In this document: one piece after another, positions 60,988 to 64,000 of the stretch | Layout of the letters: every line of letters starts with the position of its first letter | Position numbering within the stretch: the stretch's first letter is position 1 | Source of the DNA: Bacillota bacterium | GTDB taxonomy: Bacteria; Bacillota; Clostridia; Oscillospirales; Acutalibacteraceae | DNA: 64,000 nucleotides | Assembly: GCA_021769885.1 (NCBI GenBank) | Contig: JAETSA010000002.1 | Span: 186,001 to 250,000, forward strand | Reading direction: 5' to 3' | Notes under the pieces: model-generated | Databases searched by the model: none | Told to the model about the DNA's origin: nothing | What the model saw: only the letters and a program-made list of their open reading frames with translations | Made by a program: the position numbers and the translations under genes

Positions 60988-62256
60988 ATGGCAATCCGAT
61001 TTTTTGATATGTTCGCAGGAATCGGTGGTTTCCGTTCAGGGTTTGAAGCTGTGGGCGGATTTGAATGCATCGGTCACTGCGAAATAGATAAATATGCAAA
61101 TCAGGCGTACAACGCTATCTACCAACCGAAAGGAGAGATATTTTTTGAAGACGCAAGAAAAATCGACCCGAAAGACTTGCCTGATATTGACCTTATTTGC
61201 GCGGGTTTTCCCTGTCAGAGCTTTTCAATCGCAGGACTGCGAAAAGGATTTAAAGATGACGCAAGAGGAACTCTCTTTTTTGAAATCGCCCGAATTGCCG
61301 CCATTAAAAGACCATCATTTCTGCTTCTTGAAAATGTTCCCGGATTGCTTTCGCATGACAAAGGCAGGACTTTTGCGACAATCCTCAATACGTTGGATGA
61401 ATTGGGGTACGATGTCGCATGGCAAGTGCTTAACAGCAAGAATTTCGGAGTCCCCCAATCCCGAAAGAGAGTGTATATTATCGGATATCTTAGAAACAGA
61501 TGTGCCGGAGAAATATTATCTTTCACAGAAGCAAATGGAACGCCTGTTATTCAAATCATTCCCGGAACACAGGGAGAGCGTGTCTACTCAGACAGCGGAG
61601 TCGGAATCACCTTAACAAGCGGTGCAGGCGGTTTCGGCGGTAAATGCGGTCTGTATAAAGTCGAGTTACCCGTTAAAGTGAAAACCAAAACAGGATATCA
61701 GATGGCGCATCCCGGTGACAGCATTGACCTTGCATATCCAAGCCTTGATTCAAGACGCGGCAGAGTCGGCGATAATATCGCACATACCGTAACGCCCGGA
61801 AATACGCAAGGATATTTTTTCATTGATATGAACGAGGATGCAAAGCTGACGGATACCGCCCGTTGCATTACTGCAAGGCAGGACAGTGGCATCAGCAAGC
61901 ACAAAGGCGAACATTCCGGTGTCTTTATAGAATCCGAACCGAGAGCTGTTCTGACTCCCGAAAAAGAATTCGTCCGTCAGCAAGGCAGACGCATCAAAGA
62001 GCCGAATGAGCCTATGTTTACGCTCACCGTTCAGGACAGGCACGGTGTTGTTCATTACGGCAGAGTGCGTAAGCTTACGCCGAAAGAATGCTGGCGTCTG
62101 CAAGGCTTCACCGATGAACAATTTAATAAGGCACAGGCTACGGGTCTGAAAGACGGTAGGTTATATAAAATGGCGGGTAATGCAGTGAGCGTTCCCGTCA
62201 TTTCTGCTTTAGGACAGAAAATTAAAGAAATATATTATGAACAGGAGATAGGATAA
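60988..62256 (+). CDS. DNA (cytosine-5) methyltransferase
   Basis: Methylates cytosine C5 in DNA with S-adenosylmethionine. The 422-aa protein has motif I FDMFAGIGGFRSGFE (6-20), motif IV FPCQSFS with nucleophile Cys76, motif VI ENVPG, motif VIII QSRKRVYIIG, a target-recognition part (about 190-330), then ECWRLQGF (IX) and GNAVSVPV (X). No restriction enzyme gene is next to it, so it is likely a solitary methylase that protects or marks the element. No ribosome site is evident, and the ATG lies in the loop of a 7-pair hairpin (60977-60983 with 60993-60999). Its stop overlaps the next gene start. Confidence 0.95.
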   Translation: MAIRFFDMFAGIGGFRSGFEAVGGFECIGHCEIDKYANQAYNAIYQPKGEIFFEDARKIDPKDLPDIDLICAGFPCQSFSIAGLRKGFKDDARGTLFFEIARIAAIKRPSFLLLENVPGLLSHDKGRTFATILNTLDELGYDVAWQVLNSKNFGVPQSRKRVYIIGYLRNRCAGEILSFTEANGTPVIQIIPGTQGERVYSDSGVGITLTSGAGGFGGKCGLYKVELPVKVKTKTGYQMAHPGDSIDLAYPSLDSRRGRVGDNIAHTVTPGNTQGYFFIDMNEDAKLTDTARCITARQDSGISKHKGEHSGVFIESEPRAVLTPEKEFVRQQGRRIKEPNEPMFTLTVQDRHGVVHYGRVRKLTPKECWRLQGFTDEQFNKAQATGLKDGRLYKMAGNAVSVPVISALGQKIKEIYYEQEIG

Positions 62257-62996
62257 TGCCAAATCATGTTGAAAATATCATTACCTTAAAAGGCGATGAA
62301 AAGAGAATCCGTGAAATGCTTGAAGCAATCAAAAATGATGACTTCGGTTTAGGGACATTGGATTTTAATAAAATTATCCCGATGCCTAACAGTCTCAACA
62401 TTGAAGCAGGCAGCAGAACGGACAAAGGACTTAAAGCATACAGCGATTTTATTGATGTATATGTTTTCGGCAGAAATGCTGAAGATGCATTAAATGCAAT
62501 TCAAAATATACCGAAAGAAATCGAAGATGCATTTTTAAAGCAAAGAAAAGACGCTATGCTATTTAACATCCTGTCTTTCATGAGCAATCAGCTTCTCGGC
62601 AAGGGAAATACAGCGGCAAGCATTGATGAGCTGTACCTCTTCCTCACGAACATGACGGCAATCGAATATATCCGCAATGCTATGAAGCGTGTGCGTAAAA
62701 AAGATTCCTCGATCATTCTGGCAAGTCAGAATATCGAGGATTTTTTGATACCGTCTATCCGTGAGTTCACAAAGCCGCTGTTTTCTATCCCGACGCATCA
62801 GTTCTTGTTCAACGCAGGTCAAATCAATCCTAAGGAGTATATGGATGCCTTACAGATTGAGCCGAGCGAATTTGAACTGATCAAGTATCCCGAAAGAGGA
62901 ACCTGTCTGTACCGTTGCGGAAACGAACGATATCTGCTTCAAGTCATTGCTCCCGATTACAAATCTGCGCTGTTCGGAAAGGCAGGCGGGCGTTAA
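62256..62996 (+). CDS. Chimeric gene: DUF1281-like N-terminus fused to the C-terminal end of VirB4 (CD1110 type)
   Basis: Residues 1 to about 82 (MPNHVENIITLKGDEKRIRE; IIPMPNSLNIEAGSRTDKGL) match a small ferredoxin-like DUF1281/Api92-type protein of mobile elements. From about residue 98 onward the sequence changes to what I recognise as the end of the VirB4-like transfer ATPase of Tn1549-type elements: FNILSFMSNQLL, Walker-B-like SIDELYLFL, ILASQNIEDFLIPSIREFTK, FSIPTHQFLFNAG and KYPERGTCLYRCGNERYLLQ. The Walker A part of VirB4 (normally hundreds of residues) is missing. I infer a deletion that joined two genes in frame and removed the transfer genes between them. Start overlaps the methylase stop; stop overlaps the next start. 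Confidence 0.75.
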   Translation: MPNHVENIITLKGDEKRIREMLEAIKNDDFGLGTLDFNKIIPMPNSLNIEAGSRTDKGLKAYSDFIDVYVFGRNAEDALNAIQNIPKEIEDAFLKQRKDAMLFNILSFMSNQLLGKGNTAASIDELYLFLTNMTAIEYIRNAMKRVRKKDSSIILASQNIEDFLIPSIREFTKPLFSIPTHQFLFNAGQINPKEYMDALQIEPSEFELIKYPERGTCLYRCGNERYLLQVIAPDYKSALFGKAGGR

Positions 62997-64000
62997 TGAG
63001 TGCGACTGTTGCCGCCGCACTAAAAAAAGTCGCGGTATATGTTCTTACTGATAAAAAAGCGTTAAAAACCGTACTTGGTATTGTGCTTGGGATTATTATT
63101 ATCATCATTATGCCGATTGTTGCGGTAGTCTCTATATTCAACGGTAACATTGAAATAGACACCGACCGACTGCAAACAATGGTAGTGCAGAATTTATCTG
63201 CTGAGGAGAAATCAAAACTGCAATTCGTTGAAGATACAATGAACAGTATTGATGAAAAAATGAAAGCCGCAGGGTTTGACGGCAGAGTAAAAGAAGCGCA
63301 GGTGCTTTATGTACTTGCGCTTTTCGATTTTTCTCACAATCCCGATTTTGCAGATAAGTTAGTCAGTTGCTTTCAGGAAAATCAGACGGACGAGCAGTTA
63401 ATTGCTGCTGTTAATTCCGCATTCGGCACACAGCTTACCGCCGAAGATTTCGGAAAAGTTATGGGCAACATTCGTTCTTTGTATATTGATATTTCTGACT
63501 ACACCGATCCGAAAACGAAAAACAATCTTGATCTTGTAAAATGGGCAAAACACGCACAGGAAAATGGTTGGGGATATGTTTGGGGTTCACACGGAAATCT
63601 GCTTGACAAAACCGAGCTGGAACGACTTGAATCCGTATTCGGCAGTCATGTTACCGATTACGATGATTTTATCCGTCATAACTGGATCGGTAAGCGAACA
63701 GCAGACTGCGTTGGTTTAATCAAAGGCTACGGATGGTATGATACCGAAAGCGGAAAAATCACTGTTGGCTCAAACGGTATGCAGGATGTAACCGCTGACG
63801 GAATGTTCTCTGCTGCAACAGAAAAAGACACGATTGATACCATTCCCGAAATTCCCGGTATTGCCGTATGGCATGAAGGACATATCGGTATTTATATCGG
63901 AGGCGGCGAAGTCATTCATGCCGCCAATACAAAAGCAGGTGTAATACGCACACCAATCGGTCAAAGCGGCTGGACGCACTGGCTTAAAGTGCCGTATATC
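62996..64000 (+). CDS. NlpC/P60-type cell-wall hydrolase of a conjugative element (CD1108-like), partial
   Basis: The frame is open from ATG 62996 to the window end (335 codons seen), so the 3' end is missing. One membrane helix (about 24-50) anchors it, followed by a helical stalk and lysozyme-like region (about 60-185), then a C40 peptidase domain with Cys238 in TADCVGLIKGY and His296 in EGHIGIYIGGG. In Tn1549-like elements such a protein follows VirB4 and opens the wall for the mating channel. Its start overlaps the previous stop by one base (TAATG). The gene looks intact as far as seen, although the upstream VirB4 is a remnant. Confidence 0.87.
   Translation, partial: MSATVAAALKKVAVYVLTDKKALKTVLGIVLGIIIIIIMPIVAVVSIFNGNIEIDTDRLQTMVVQNLSAEEKSKLQFVEDTMNSIDEKMKAAGFDGRVKEAQVLYVLALFDFSHNPDFADKLVSCFQENQTDEQLIAAVNSAFGTQLTAEDFGKVMGNIRSLYIDISDYTDPKTKNNLDLVKWAKHAQENGWGYVWGSHGNLLDKTELERLESVFGSHVTDYDDFIRHNWIGKRTADCVGLIKGYGWYDTESGKITVGSNGMQDVTADGMFSAATEKDTIDTIPEIPGIAVWHEGHIGIYIGGGEVIHAANTKAGVIRTPIGQSGWTHWLKVPYI

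Noticed and set aside
61094-61615. A 173-codon frame inside the methyltransferase gene
   Set aside because: Out-of-frame shadow of conserved methylase motifs without a ribosome site.

Overview
The window reads as chromosome of a gut-type Clostridia bacterium, most likely Oscillospirales/Ruminococcaceae-like. The reasons are the Firmicutes-type str operon next to rpoBC, HPr with both His15 and Ser46, UPF0210/ACT and DUF2975/XRE gene pairs, a dockerin protein, and a Tn1549-like conjugative module. Base composition looks close to balanced over most of the window and is clearly lower in two places: a lipoprotein gene near 56-58 kb and the mobile module after 60.3 kb. These assignments come from reading the sequence; no database was searched.

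Layout. 0-16 kb: HPr, a polysaccharide deacetylase, a GH89 alpha-N-acetylglucosaminidase, then a leftward LacI-regulated sugar operon (regulator, two putative glycosidases, a GH109-like oxidoreductase-fold enzyme, a truncated beta-helix lipoprotein, a small tyrosine phosphatase). Divergent from it is a GH3 gene wrecked by two frameshifts, a 269-bp MITE and loss of its 3' end. A two-gene ABC exporter follows. 16-29 kb: leftward rpoB-rpoC-rpsL-rpsG-fusA-tuf. 29-47 kb: DUF815 ATPase, GH2 beta-galactosidase, a MacB-like permease plus HlyD-like adaptor without an ATPase gene, a patatin, an ispE/PHP/Rrf2 cluster with a 43-codon membrane gene, the ACT/UPF0210 pair, and a DUF2975-XRE-DUF4173 membrane cluster. 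48-56 kb: a dockerin protein divergent from a GH95 fucosidase, a two-component system, QueH and an epimerase. 56-60.4 kb: a low-GC lipoprotein with an unusual leader, a GH25 lysozyme, and four tRNA genes. 60.4-64 kb: one edge of an integrative conjugative element, downstream of tRNA-Leu, with a cytosine methyltransferase, a chimeric VirB4 remnant and an NlpC/P60 cell-wall hydrolase cut by the window end.

How it fits together. GH89 (GlcNAc), GH109-like (GalNAc), GH95 (fucose) and GH2 (galactose) enzymes suggest foraging on host-type glycans such as mucin O-glycans. Most of them look intracellular (no signal peptide), so they probably finish off imported oligosaccharides. LacI-type and two-component regulators are the visible control layer.

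The most unusual feature is a family of modular hairpin repeats filling six intergenic regions. Their hairpin arms differ from copy to copy but stay self-complementary, while the linkers are conserved. Two longer cassettes are nested inside different host hairpins. Every convergent gene pair here with more than 100 bp between stop codons carries them. A second, unrelated array of eight short hairpins sits beside tRNA-Val.
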